64,000 nucleotides of DNA from DASZFV01 sp035549075 (GTDB lineage: Bacteria > Myxococcota_A > Polyangia > Fen-1088), in the NCBI GenBank assembly GCA_035549075.1, contig DASZRT010000009.1, forward strand, positions 124,001 to 188,000. Reading direction: 5' to 3'. Positions 47,528 to 60,432 of this stretch are shown here, piece after piece (position 1 is the first letter of the stretch; every line of letters begins with the position of its first letter). The notes beneath the pieces were generated by a model that saw only the letters and a program-made list of their open reading frames with translations, searched no databases and was not told the DNA's origin. The position numbers and the translations under genes are program-made.

Positions 47528-48285
47528 GGGTCGCACGTGACGGTGTCGCAGCGGCCCAGCATCTCCGTGCGGTCGCCGTCCCCGTCGAGGTCGAACTCGT
47601 CGATGCAGCAAAGGCCCTGATCGAGGCAGCACTGCTCGAGGTCCTTCGTGCGCGTGCCGCCGTTCGAGGCGCCCTTGCAGTCGTCGGGCGGCGGCGTCTC
47701 GCGGCACGGGCCGAACGATCGCCCGTCGGACGCGCACGTTTCCCGGCCCCAGAACGTGCACAACGTCGTGAAGCACTCGCGCTCGCTGCCGGGCACGCAC
47801 GTCTCGCAACGCCGCGGGCACTCCGAGTAGTGGCCGCCCGCGCAGTAGCGCGCGCCGCCGCCCGGGCACGGGATCGCGGGCAAATCCTCGTCGACGCGGC
47901 CGTCGCAGTTGTCGTCGACGCCGTTGCACGTCTCGGGCACCGGATGACAAACGGGCCCGGCTTCGACGGGCGGCGACGCGTCGGGCGGCGGCGGTGGTGG
48001 TGGCATCGGCTCGTCCGGCGCTTCGACGGGCATCTCGATCGGCAAATCGACCGGCACGTCCACCGGCAGATCGATCGCGAGATCCGCGGGTGCGTCCGGC
48101 GCAACGGCCGCGTCGACGGCGAGCGGCGTCGTCTGCGGCGGCGCGAGGTTGATGGGCGAGCGGCCGCACGCCGCGAGCGTCACCCAGCAAAGAAGCGCGC
48201 TCGGCCCCAGCACACGCACAGGCACGCCCCCAAAGACACGGGAGCGCCGGCGCTTCGCAAAAGAAAAGTGCGCGTCGACTTTCAT
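47524..48285 (-). CDS. MopE-motif lipoprotein, first gene of the multiheme operon
   Basis: Protein of 253 residues with lipobox L-A-A-C near residue 40; a GTG at residue 21 would give a more usual signal length. A Pro/Asp/Val linker (residues 50-100) precedes CNGVDDNCDGRVDEDL, a MopE-type metal-binding repeat that in methanotroph MopE is linked to copper. A Cys-rich region follows, with a second acidic D-x-D-x-D-x-D loop (DEFDLDGDGDRTE), EF-hand-like. Binding of Ca2+ or Cu is inferred. Confidence 0.8.
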   Translation of the reverse strand: MKVDAHFSFAKRRRSRVFGGVPVRVLGPSALLCWVTLAACGRSPINLAPPQTTPLAVDAAVAPDAPADLAIDLPVDVPVDLPIEMPVEAPDEPMPPPPPPPDASPPVEAGPVCHPVPETCNGVDDNCDGRVDEDLPAIPCPGGGARYCAGGHYSECPRRCETCVPGSERECFTTLCTFWGRETCASDGRSFGPCRETPPPDDCKGASNGGTRTKDLEQCCLDQGLCCIDEFDLDGDGDRTEMLGRCDTVTCDP

Positions 48286-48374
48286 TTGGGGCGCGTCGCG
48301 GTGTCAGAGCGTGGGCGACGCGACGAATGAAGGGTAACACCAGCCCGGCCGAGACCGTGCGAGGATGGGGCGCG

Positions 48375-49379
48375 ATGCTCCGGACGCGCCGCGCCCTGCG
48401 TTTGATCGGGACGGTGGGCGCGGTGGGTTGGGCGACGGTCGCGCACGCGCAAGACGCCGCGGCCCCGACGACGCCACCGCCCGCCGAAACAGCGCCGGCT
48501 CCGACGCCTCCGACCGCGGCAACGCCACCGCCCACGCCGCCACCGCCGGTCGCTCCGCCGCGCGCGACCGCGCCACCCGCGCCGGCGCGCCCCGCGCCGT
48601 ACCCCTACCCTTACCCTTACGGCGCCTATCCGTACTACCCGTACCCGTATCCCTACGCCTACCCGCCTCGCCCACCCGCGACCTCCGCGCCGCCAACCTC
48701 CGCGCCCGAAGCGATCGTCGCGTCCCCCGCAGCGCCGACGTCCATGCGCGCGCCCGCCGACGATCCGCAAGCCGATCGTGGCGTGCTTCTACCGACGGCC
48801 TACACGCACCCGCGCGGCACGTTCTTCTTCTCGAGCTACGACCTCCTCATCGAGCAGATCGGCTACGCGTTCACCGACGACACGCAGATCTCGCTCACGG
48901 GCCTGCCGCCCGTCGGCGCCGACGACGTCGCGGTGGCCGACGTCACCCTCAAGACGTCCCTCTACCGCGGCCCCCGCCTCCGCGTCGCCGCGCTCGGCTC
49001 GGCCAGCGGCTTCGGCTCGAAGAGCGCCGGCGTGTTCGGCATCGGCCGATTCGGCGGCGTCGCGCAGATGTGCCTCGAATCCCGCTGCGACAGCAGCCTC
49101 ACGATGTCGAGCAACGTCGCGCTCGCGGGCGCGCTCGTCATGGTCAACGGCGTCAGCGGCGTCTTTCGCCTGGGCCGCGTGACGTCGCTGCTCGCCGAGG
49201 TCGACACGCTCCTGCCCTTCAGCAACGACATCCCCGACGAGATCGGCGGCGCGATGGCCGGCGGCGGCATCCGCCTGCGCGGCGAGAGCTGGGGCTTCGA
49301 CTTCGCGCTCATGCGCGTCATCGGCGGCAGCCGCGCGACCCTGCCGCTGCTGGCGCTCACCTACCGGACGCCGCCGTAG
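48375..49379 (+). CDS. Outer-membrane-like protein with Pro/Tyr-rich N-terminal linker
   Basis: About 334 residues from ATG 48375, which follows GAGG and begins a clean signal peptide ending ATVAHAQD; an in-frame ATG at 48327 gives a longer N-terminus. Then comes a Pro/Ala/Thr linker and a Tyr-Pro repeat (YPYPYPYGAYPYYPYPYPYAYP, about 80-105). Residues 140-334 look like a beta-barrel (RGTFFFSSYDLLIEQIGYAF, GFDFALMRVIG). Function unknown. 3' end overlaps the convergent gene by 23 nt. Confidence 0.7.
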   Translation: MLRTRRALRLIGTVGAVGWATVAHAQDAAAPTTPPPAETAPAPTPPTAATPPPTPPPPVAPPRATAPPAPARPAPYPYPYPYGAYPYYPYPYPYAYPPRPPATSAPPTSAPEAIVASPAAPTSMRAPADDPQADRGVLLPTAYTHPRGTFFFSSYDLLIEQIGYAFTDDTQISLTGLPPVGADDVAVADVTLKTSLYRGPRLRVAALGSASGFGSKSAGVFGIGRFGGVAQMCLESRCDSSLTMSSNVALAGALVMVNGVSGVFRLGRVTSLLAEVDTLLPFSNDIPDEIGGAMAGGGIRLRGESWGFDFALMRVIGGSRATLPLLALTYRTPP

Positions 49380-50259
49380 CCGCCGGCGGAACGTGGCGCG
49401 CGACGTGGCGTTCGACGATGTCCGGGTCGCACGCCTCGACACGGATGCGCGTCGGCCCGAGCCGTAACCCCAGCAACGAGCCGACGGCCTCGTCGAAGCC
49501 TGCGCCGAGCCATGCGAGGATCGCGCGCGGCACGCCGACGTCGAGGCGCGCGGCGTAGCGCGCGTAGCCGCCGATGTCCTTGAACTGATCCATCGCCAGC
49601 ATGAGGTAAGGATCGGCGACGAGATCGGGCGGGATGGGCCGCGCCGGCGCGTGCGGGTCGGCCTCGAACGCCGCGAGCTCGCGCGGCAGGCGCGCGTGGT
49701 ACGCGCCGTCTTCGACGAGCGACGCGAGCGCGCGCTGGTTCGGGTGCTTGCCCGCCGCGAACGCCGCCGCCTGCCGCTTCATCTCGTCGAGCCCGCCTTC
49801 TTGCGCGCTCAGCAGCACGAGGTCGTAGACCGGGTGCCGATGAAACGTCTGCAGCACGTGCTCGGCGATCGCCTCCTTCGGCGAGAACAACCCGATCGGA
49901 TCGAGCATGGTCGCGGGCCCCGCGAGGAAGCGCCGCGCGTTGTGGAAGATCCACGGGATGCCCTGGCTCTTGTAGAAGAGCTTCGTCTCTTCGCTCGCGC
50001 CCAGCATCATCTGATCGCGGCCCGCGACGAGCGCCTGCGCCCACGTCGGCACGACGTCGACGTACCCGAGCGCGCGCAGCCGCTCGAAGCGCGCGCGCAC
50101 CTGCGCCGGCCGCAAATAGCCGAGCACGAGCCCGAAGAGCTGCACGACCTTCGCGACGTTGGCGCGAAGCCCGCCGACCGCGTCGAAGAAGAGCCGCAGC
50201 CGCGACCGCCCCAACCACGGCGGCGGCGTCGCCCCCTGCGTCTCCGCCATGGAACTCAT
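49357..50259 (-). CDS. Hypothetical protein co-transcribed with groEL
   Basis: Cytoplasmic-looking protein of 300 residues with no signal or membrane helix. Helical and Arg/Leu/Ala-rich: YVDVVPTWAQALVAGRDQMMLGASEETKLFYKSQGIPWIFHNARRFLAGPATMLDP looks conserved-type but no family was recognised. The ATG lies 16 nt after the groEL stop on the same strand, so it may be co-expressed and might be a GroEL client or cofactor. Confidence 0.65.
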   Translation of the reverse strand: MSSMAETQGATPPPWLGRSRLRLFFDAVGGLRANVAKVVQLFGLVLGYLRPAQVRARFERLRALGYVDVVPTWAQALVAGRDQMMLGASEETKLFYKSQGIPWIFHNARRFLAGPATMLDPIGLFSPKEAIAEHVLQTFHRHPVYDLVLLSAQEGGLDEMKRQAAAFAAGKHPNQRALASLVEDGAYHARLPRELAAFEADPHAPARPIPPDLVADPYLMLAMDQFKDIGGYARYAARLDVGVPRAILAWLGAGFDEAVGSLLGLRLGPTRIRVEACDPDIVERHVARHVPPAATAASGR

Positions 50260-50275
50260 GCGCGCTCAGCAGACT

Positions 50276-51964
<1,689 letters not shown>

Positions 51965-52042
51965 CCCTTGTGATTAGCCCAAGACGCGGCCGCGCGGTAG
52001 ATCCCCCGCGTTTTTGGCGCGTCTCGGCCGCAGGAGGATTCG

Positions 52043-53008
52043 ATGACCCCAAAAATGACGGCGCTCGCGTTCGGTTTTTGCTCCTTCATGTCGCTTTTTT
52101 CCCTCGGCGCGTGCGCCGAGGCGCGGCCCGTGCTGGACGGACGCTCAGGTGGGCCGCTGACGAACCGCGCCGCGGGCTACGAGCTGGAAGTGCTGGCCGA
52201 CGGCGTCCCGGCGCCGACGTTCTTCCAGCGCGGCGGCACCTACGTCCTCGGGCAAAGAGGCGAGCGCTACACGCTCCGCATCACGAACCACACGGGCCGG
52301 CGCGTCGAGGCCGTCGTCTCGGTCGACGGGCGCGACGTCGTCGACGGCAAGCCCGCCGACTTTCGCGGCAAGCGCGGCTACCTCGTGCCGGCGTGGGGCC
52401 AGGTCGAGATCGACGGCTGGAGGCTGTCGCGGGCCGAGGTCGCGGCCTTTCGCTTCTCGTCGGTGGCCGACTCGTACGCGGCGCAGACCGGCTCGGCGCG
52501 CGAGGTCGGCGTCATCGGCGCCGCGATCTTCCCCGAGCGCGTCGTGCCGCGGCCACAGCCGTTGGAGCTGCCGTACGCGTCCGCGCCGCCGTGGGACGGC
52601 GAGTACGAGCGCGACCGCGCCGAGGCTCCGCACGCCGAGGCGGGCCGCGGCTCCGACATGAAGCGAGAGGAGCGGCGCACGGAGCCGCCCGCTGCCGCCG
52701 CGCCGAGCGTGTCGTCCGAGGGCGCGCCCGCTCGTCGTTCGGGCCTCGGCACCGAGTTCGGCGAGGCGCACGGCTCGTCGGTGCGCGAGGTCGCGTTCGT
52801 GCGCGCGAGCGCGAGCACGCCTTCAGTCGTGCTCGGCGTGCGCTACAACGATCGCGACGGCCTGGTCGCGCTGGGCGTCGACGTCGATCCCGAGACGTGC
52901 GGCGCCGATCGCGACCTCGAGCTGCGCGAGACGGCGAGCCCGTTCCCCGTGAGCGACCGTCGCTACGCCGCGCCGCCGCCGTGCTGGCGCCACGGGACCT
53001 GCCGATGA
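52043..53008 (+). CDS. Conserved-type lipoprotein
   Basis: Protein of 321 residues. AGGAGG precedes the ATG. Lipobox L-G-A-C at residue 24. Region 45-165 (YELEVLADG, RYTLRITNHTGRRVEAVVSVDGRDVVDGKPADFRGKRGYLVPAWGQVEIDGWR, FRFSSVADSYAAQTG) has a layout I recall as common in uncharacterised bacterial lipoproteins. A low-complexity charged linker and a Cys-containing tail follow. Divergent from groEL. Confidence 0.7.
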   Translation: MTPKMTALAFGFCSFMSLFSLGACAEARPVLDGRSGGPLTNRAAGYELEVLADGVPAPTFFQRGGTYVLGQRGERYTLRITNHTGRRVEAVVSVDGRDVVDGKPADFRGKRGYLVPAWGQVEIDGWRLSRAEVAAFRFSSVADSYAAQTGSAREVGVIGAAIFPERVVPRPQPLELPYASAPPWDGEYERDRAEAPHAEAGRGSDMKREERRTEPPAAAAPSVSSEGAPARRSGLGTEFGEAHGSSVREVAFVRASASTPSVVLGVRYNDRDGLVALGVDVDPETCGADRDLELRETASPFPVSDRRYAAPPPCWRHGTCR

Positions 53009-53016
53009 CGTCGCAG

Positions 53017-53217
53017 CTACTGCTGCCGCATCAGCACGCGGTAGAAGTACGTCGTCAGGCCGATCACGAAGGCCATCGACGACGCCATGAACACCGCGCT
53101 CCAGATGCGGCGCTTCATCGCCGTCACGATCGCGAGGCGCTCGCGCTCGCCCGTGCGCTTCGACGCCTCGTCGTAGAACTGACTCCAGCGTTCCTGTGAT
53201 TCAGCGGAGGCGCTCAT
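53017..53217 (-). CDS. Small single-pass membrane protein
   Basis: Protein of 66 residues. N-terminal half is charged and helical (SQERWSQFYDEASKRTGERERLAI); residues about 38-57 form a membrane helix (AVFMASSMAFVIGLTTYFY). Function unknown. Convergent with the lipoprotein gene, 8 nt apart, and downstream of the PAN-domain gene on the same strand. Confidence 0.65.
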   Translation of the reverse strand: MSASAESQERWSQFYDEASKRTGERERLAIVTAMKRRIWSAVFMASSMAFVIGLTTYFYRVLMRQQ

Positions 53218-53304
53218 GACTGCGGGGAGTACATCGGAGGAACGTGCGCGAGATTGAGCGACCGTCGGATCTTTTCGACAGGTTTCCGACGGCCGCCGCG
53301 TCAG

Positions 53305-54234
53305 CTACCTGACGCCCGAGATGCAGCAGGTGTTGGGAACGGCCTGCGGAATGCTGTTTTTGAGCCAGCAGCGCGCGCCCGGCCCCTGCACGCCAGGGTT
53401 CACGTACGTGTACGACGCGCACTCGCGCTCGCGCGCGCACGCGTCGCGACACATCTCTGGCCGCGGCGCCGGCAGGTCGAAGTTCTTGTAGTCGTAGCCG
53501 GGGCGGTCGACGTTCATCTCGAAAGTCCCGCGGCGCATCGGCGGCGGCGGCGCCGGCTCGGCGTGGTGGCCGTGCTCGCCTTTGACGCCCGACGTGCAGC
53601 ACGCGTTCGGCACCGCCTGCGGCACCGAGTTCTTGAGCCAGCAGCGCGCGCTCGGCCCCTGCACGCCCGGGTTCACGTACGTGAACGCCGCGCAGCCCGC
53701 CTCGCGCTCGCACGCCTGCTTGCAGAGGTGCGGGTTCGGCTGCGGCAGATCGAAGTTCTGGAAGTCGTAACCCGGGCGATCGATCCCAGGCTCCAGGTGG
53801 TGTCCGTGCTCGGGGCCGCCCCAAGCCACGGGCGGCGGCGGCGCGGGCTGCGTCTCGACGACGGGCGGCGGCGCGGCCGGCGGCGGCGCGTCCTGCTGAA
53901 TCGCGACGGGCGCCGCGTTCTTCGCGCCCGAGATGCAGCACGTGTTCGGCGTCGGGGCGGGCACGCCGCTCTTCAACCAGCAGCGCGCGCTCGGCCCCTG
54001 CACGCCCGGGTTCACGTACGTGAAGGCGACGCACTGAGGCTCGGTCATGCACGTGTCGCGACACTCTTCGGGGCGCGCCGACGCGAGATCGAAGCTGCGG
54101 TAGTCGTCGCCGGGACGATCGTAGTTCACCTCGAGCCCCGCGCCGCCACCCGTCGGGTACACGGGGACGGGCGCGACGATGCAGCCCAACCCGAGGAGCG
54201 CAGACGCACAGACCAGAACGAGGGACGACCGCAT
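53305..54234 (-). CDS. Lipoprotein with three PAN/Apple domains
   Basis: About 309 residues; GGAGG precedes ATG 54234; lipobox G-L-G-C near residue 16. Three PAN repeats (about 25-95, 140-210, 240-309) each have DRPGxDYxxFDL, two Cys near the start, CxxFTYVNPGVQGPxARCWLK and CCxSGV. Spacers are Pro/Ala/His-rich. PAN domains bind proteins or carbohydrates outside the cell. High identity between repeats, including DNA, points to recent internal duplication. Confidence 0.85.
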   Translation of the reverse strand: MRSSLVLVCASALLGLGCIVAPVPVYPTGGGAGLEVNYDRPGDDYRSFDLASARPEECRDTCMTEPQCVAFTYVNPGVQGPSARCWLKSGVPAPTPNTCCISGAKNAAPVAIQQDAPPPAAPPPVVETQPAPPPPVAWGGPEHGHHLEPGIDRPGYDFQNFDLPQPNPHLCKQACEREAGCAAFTYVNPGVQGPSARCWLKNSVPQAVPNACCTSGVKGEHGHHAEPAPPPPMRRGTFEMNVDRPGYDYKNFDLPAPRPEMCRDACARERECASYTYVNPGVQGPGARCWLKNSIPQAVPNTCCISGVR

Positions 54235-54301
54235 CGAGACCTCCAGAGTTCGTGGAGGCCGCACGGTATCACGCCCCTCTCACACGTGCTCCCGGTCCGC
54301 G

Positions 54302-54347
54302 CCTCTCCCGCCTGTCGGGAGAGGCCGCCGAGGCGAAGCCTCGGCGG
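54302..54347. repeat. REP-like double hairpin, copy 4
   Basis: Two adjacent perfect hairpins: CCTCTCCCG/CGGGAGAGG (5-base loop) and CCGCCGAGG/CCTCGGCGG (5-base loop). It lies after the thioredoxin stop on the minus strand and before the PAN gene, and could also stop transcription. Confidence 0.65.
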
Positions 54348-54360
54348 GTGAGGGTCCGCG

Positions 54361-54744
54361 CTACCCGAGGCTCTTCGCGATCAAGTCTTCCAACCGGCTC
54401 TTCGGCACCGCGCCCACGATCTGCCCGACGACCTTCCCGTCCTTGAACATCAAAAACGTCGGCAAGCTGCGCACGTCGAGCTTCGCCGTGATCTCCTGGC
54501 TGGCGTCGGCGTCAATCTTCGCGACGCGCACGCGCCCGTCGTAGGCCTTCGCGAGCGCCTCGACGTGCGGCGCCGTCGCGCGGCACGGCGCGCACCACGC
54601 CGCCCAGAAGTCGAGCAGCACGGGCACGGGCGAGCTCGCGACCTCGCGTTCGAAGTTGTCGTCGGTGACCTCGACGACCTTCGAGTCCTTCTTGTCTTTC
54701 TCGTTCTTGTCCTTTTCGTTCGCGGGGACGGCGGCGATGCTCAT
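54361..54744 (-). CDS. trxA: Thioredoxin with WCAPC active site
   Basis: About 127 residues. ATG 54744 follows AAGGAG. A Lys/Glu/Asp-rich N-terminal extension of about 22 residues (KDKNEKDKKDSK) precedes a standard thioredoxin fold. Active site W-C-A-P-C is at Cys51/Cys54 rather than W-C-G-P-C, and a cis-Pro is in RSLPTFLMF. It reduces disulfides in the cytosol, with altered redox potential possible. It follows the sigma factor by 11 nt, so both are in one unit. Confidence 0.92.
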   Translation of the reverse strand: MSIAAVPANEKDKNEKDKKDSKVVEVTDDNFEREVASSPVPVLLDFWAAWCAPCRATAPHVEALAKAYDGRVRVAKIDADASQEITAKLDVRSLPTFLMFKDGKVVGQIVGAVPKSRLEDLIAKSLG

Positions 54745-54755
54745 GACGATCTCCT

Positions 54756-55361
54756 TCAGTGTTCGGTCATGCAGGCGCGCAGGCTGGCCTTCGCGCGGTG
54801 AAGCAAGACGGCGACGTGTCCGGGCGCGAGGTTCAACGCGCGCGCGACGTCGTCGCCCGGCCGCTCGTCGAGCATGCGCAGCGTGACGACCGCGCGCTGA
54901 ACCTCGGCCAGCCGCCCCACGCAACGCGCGAGCCGCCCGCGATCCTCGGCGTCTTCGATGCGCGCGTCCGCGGCGGGAGCGCCGTCGGCGATCGCGCCCA
55001 CCGTCGCGTCGTCCGACACGTGCGGCCGCGCCACCGCATGCAGCCGCCGCGCGTTCCGCGCCACGTTCCGCACGAGCGCGACCAGCGTCGGTCCCGCCCA
55101 ATCCGTGGGCGCGAGCGCCCGCGCGCGCGGCAAGATCACGAACGCCGCGAACGCCTCTTGCGCCGCATCGAACGCGTCCTCGGGCGCGAGCCCCTCGCGC
55201 CGCGCGACCGCGACCAGGTCACTGCGGTGCTCGTGCACGAGCTGCGTCACCCACCCCGAGAAGTCCGCCTCGGCCGGCGTCCGCGCCTCTTCGCACGGGC
55301 ACGGTTCGCTGGCCGTTCGTGCGGTCGTCTCCGGTGCGATGGTCGGCGCGTCGGTGTTCAC
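54756..55361 (-). CDS. ECF-type RNA polymerase sigma factor
   Basis: Protein of 201 residues. An N-terminal Cys-containing segment (EPCPCEEARTP) precedes region 2 (about 40-105: DLVAVARREGLAPEDAFDAAQEAFAAFV) and region 4 (about 140-195: RLAEVQRAVVTLRMLDERPGDDVARALNLAPGHVAVLLHRAKASLRA). The C-P-C motif could sense redox state. No anti-sigma gene is adjacent; thioredoxin follows instead. Likely targets include its own operon. Confidence 0.85.
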   Translation of the reverse strand: MNTDAPTIAPETTARTASEPCPCEEARTPAEADFSGWVTQLVHEHRSDLVAVARREGLAPEDAFDAAQEAFAAFVILPRARALAPTDWAGPTLVALVRNVARNARRLHAVARPHVSDDATVGAIADGAPAADARIEDAEDRGRLARCVGRLAEVQRAVVTLRMLDERPGDDVARALNLAPGHVAVLLHRAKASLRACMTEH

Positions 55362-55459
55362 GGTGTTCCTCTGATGCCCAGCCCGCGCCCCGCGTTACCG
55401 CGGCCGCGCCGGCCTCATGGAGAAAGGTGTCGACCCGCGCCGAAATTACAGCCCGAAGG

Positions 55460-56032
55460 TCATTCGTCCGGATCGGCCCGCTGCGGGACCGAGGGCGCGG
55501 CGGGTAGCGCCGGCTTGGCCGGGGCAGGCGCGGGCGCGGCGGGGGTCGTCGGCGGCGGCGCGGGCTCGATCCCGAACGGCGGCGGCAACGAACGCGGGGC
55601 CGAAGGCGGCACCACGGGCGGCGGCGCCACCGGCCCGCGCGGCCGCGGCGTCCTCGCCGGCTCGTCGTCGTCGTCATCAAAGCCTCGTTCGTGATACCTG
55701 CGGCACTCGCCCGTCGCGCTGATCCCGTAGATCATCGACCCACCATAGAGACCAACGAACGCGAGGCCGAGCGTGATGTCGGCGGGACGGCTGAGTGCGC
55801 TGTTCCGGTATGCGGAGTCCGGCGCCGCGAAGGCGTAGATCGTCCGCAAGACCTCGAGCGCCGTGACGATCCCGTCGACGACGGGCGCGAACTGCGAATC
55901 GGTGCACCCCTCGTTCGGCGTCAGGTTGCCCTTCGTCGAATGGAGAGGCGTCACGAACAGCAGCGAGCACCCATTGCTGAACGTCGCGAGGCACGCAATC
56001 AACGCCGTGACCGAGGTGGATCTTTTAAGCAT
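55460..56032 (-). CDS. Lipoprotein, paralogue of the 29798 and 56036 genes
   Basis: Protein of 190 residues; lipobox S-N-G-C near residue 22. Shared motif CTDSQFAPVVDG, then a helix and GSMIYGISATGECRRYHERGF. An acidic stretch (DDDDDE) and a Pro/Ala-rich tail of about 65 residues follow. The tail may span periplasm or peptidoglycan. It starts three nt after the stop of its neighbour paralogue, a tandem duplication. Confidence 0.7.
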   Translation of the reverse strand: MLKRSTSVTALIACLATFSNGCSLLFVTPLHSTKGNLTPNEGCTDSQFAPVVDGIVTALEVLRTIYAFAAPDSAYRNSALSRPADITLGLAFVGLYGGSMIYGISATGECRRYHERGFDDDDDEPARTPRPRGPVAPPPVVPPSAPRSLPPPFGIEPAPPPTTPAAPAPAPAKPALPAAPSVPQRADPDE

Positions 56033-56035
56033 GAA

Positions 56036-56569
56036 TCACTCCGGATCGATTTGCTGTGGCACCGCCGGCTCAGACGGCTGCGTGGTGAGCGCGTCCGAAG
56101 CGCCTCCATCGACGGAGGGCGCTGGAACGATGAGCGGGGCCGGTGGCATGATCGGCGACGGGGGCAGCGGTACCACCGGAGGAAGCGATTGTTGTCCCTG
56201 GATCGTTCGCGATGGCGCCGTCCGGTACTGGTGCCGTGTATGCCCCGGACCGTCATTCAGGTCGGTGCATTCCGAAGCCGCGCGCGCCCCATAAATCGCC
56301 GACCCGATGAAGATGCCCGCCCAGGCCAAGCTCGCCCCTCCGATAGCTTGCTTCTGAGGGTTGGATGATGCGGAGTTCACGGCGCCGCCCACGAGATCGA
56401 GCGTGCCGAACAAGCCGTCGACGATCGGCGCGGCCGGCGATGTCGTGCAGTCGTGGTTAGGTCGTCCGTCCGACGTCCGCGGTCCCGTCCTGAACAACCA
56501 CGAGCACCCGATCTTGCCAGCGACCGCGAGGACACCAACGATCGCCGCAACCGCCTCCGTGACGCCCAC
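56036..56569 (-). CDS. Lipoprotein-like protein, paralogue of the 55460 gene
   Basis: Protein of 177 residues. The N-terminal hydrophobic segment (VTEAVAAIVGVLAVAGKIGC) has a degenerate lipobox K-I-G-C. CTTSPAAPIVDG and GSAIYGARAASECTDLNDG match the paralogues. A Pro/Ser/Thr-rich tail follows. Divergence between the copies is high outside the two motifs. Function unknown. Confidence 0.68.
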   Translation of the reverse strand: MGVTEAVAAIVGVLAVAGKIGCSWLFRTGPRTSDGRPNHDCTTSPAAPIVDGLFGTLDLVGGAVNSASSNPQKQAIGGASLAWAGIFIGSAIYGARAASECTDLNDGPGHTRHQYRTAPSRTIQGQQSLPPVVPLPPSPIMPPAPLIVPAPSVDGGASDALTTQPSEPAVPQQIDPE

Positions 56570-56680
56570 ATGGGCCCAAGATCACGCCCGACTCACGCCG
56601 TAAACACAAGCGACAGGGTGACGAAAGTCCGCGTTTGATGTTTACGTCGACGGCTTCCGCCCTCCTCAGTCGAGCGCGCC

Positions 56681-56709
56681 TAGCATCACGACGATACTAT
56701 CGCGTGATG

Positions 56710-56712
<3 letters not shown>
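56681..56712. terminator. Long palindrome at the dnaE stop codon
   Basis: TAGCATCACG and CGTGATGCTA are perfectly complementary, and the bases between form a second stem CGATA-C-TATCG; a single unpaired A interrupts the whole 32-nt palindrome. It includes the dnaE stop. Not followed by a T-run. Terminator or protein-binding site. Confidence 0.5.
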
Positions 56713-60270
<3,558 letters not shown>

Positions 60271-60299
60271 CGTGCGCGGGCGTGGTTATACCTCCCGGG

Positions 60300-60388
60300 C
60301 CTGTGGAAACACGGGGGATCGGCCAACCTCGCGCGTTCGCAGGCGAGCGGCCGCGGCGCCCCCGGACTGTCCACAGGCTTTCCACAGG
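60300..60388. promoter_or_regulatory. Cluster of TCCACAGG motifs upstream of dnaE
   Basis: Three copies of TCCACAGG, one inverted (60300-60307) and two direct (60370-60377, 60381-60388), lie in the divergent spacer. The last bases match the DnaA-box core TCCACA but the first three bases differ from TTA. Confidence 0.4.
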
Positions 60389-60432
60389 CGAGCGCGGTCC
60401 TGTGTGCGTGGTCGAGGTAGACTCGGGCCCCT

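Noticed and set aside
51965..52042. CIRCE operator for groEL
   Set aside because: No TTAGCACTC-N9-GAGTGCTAA match was found in the spacer.
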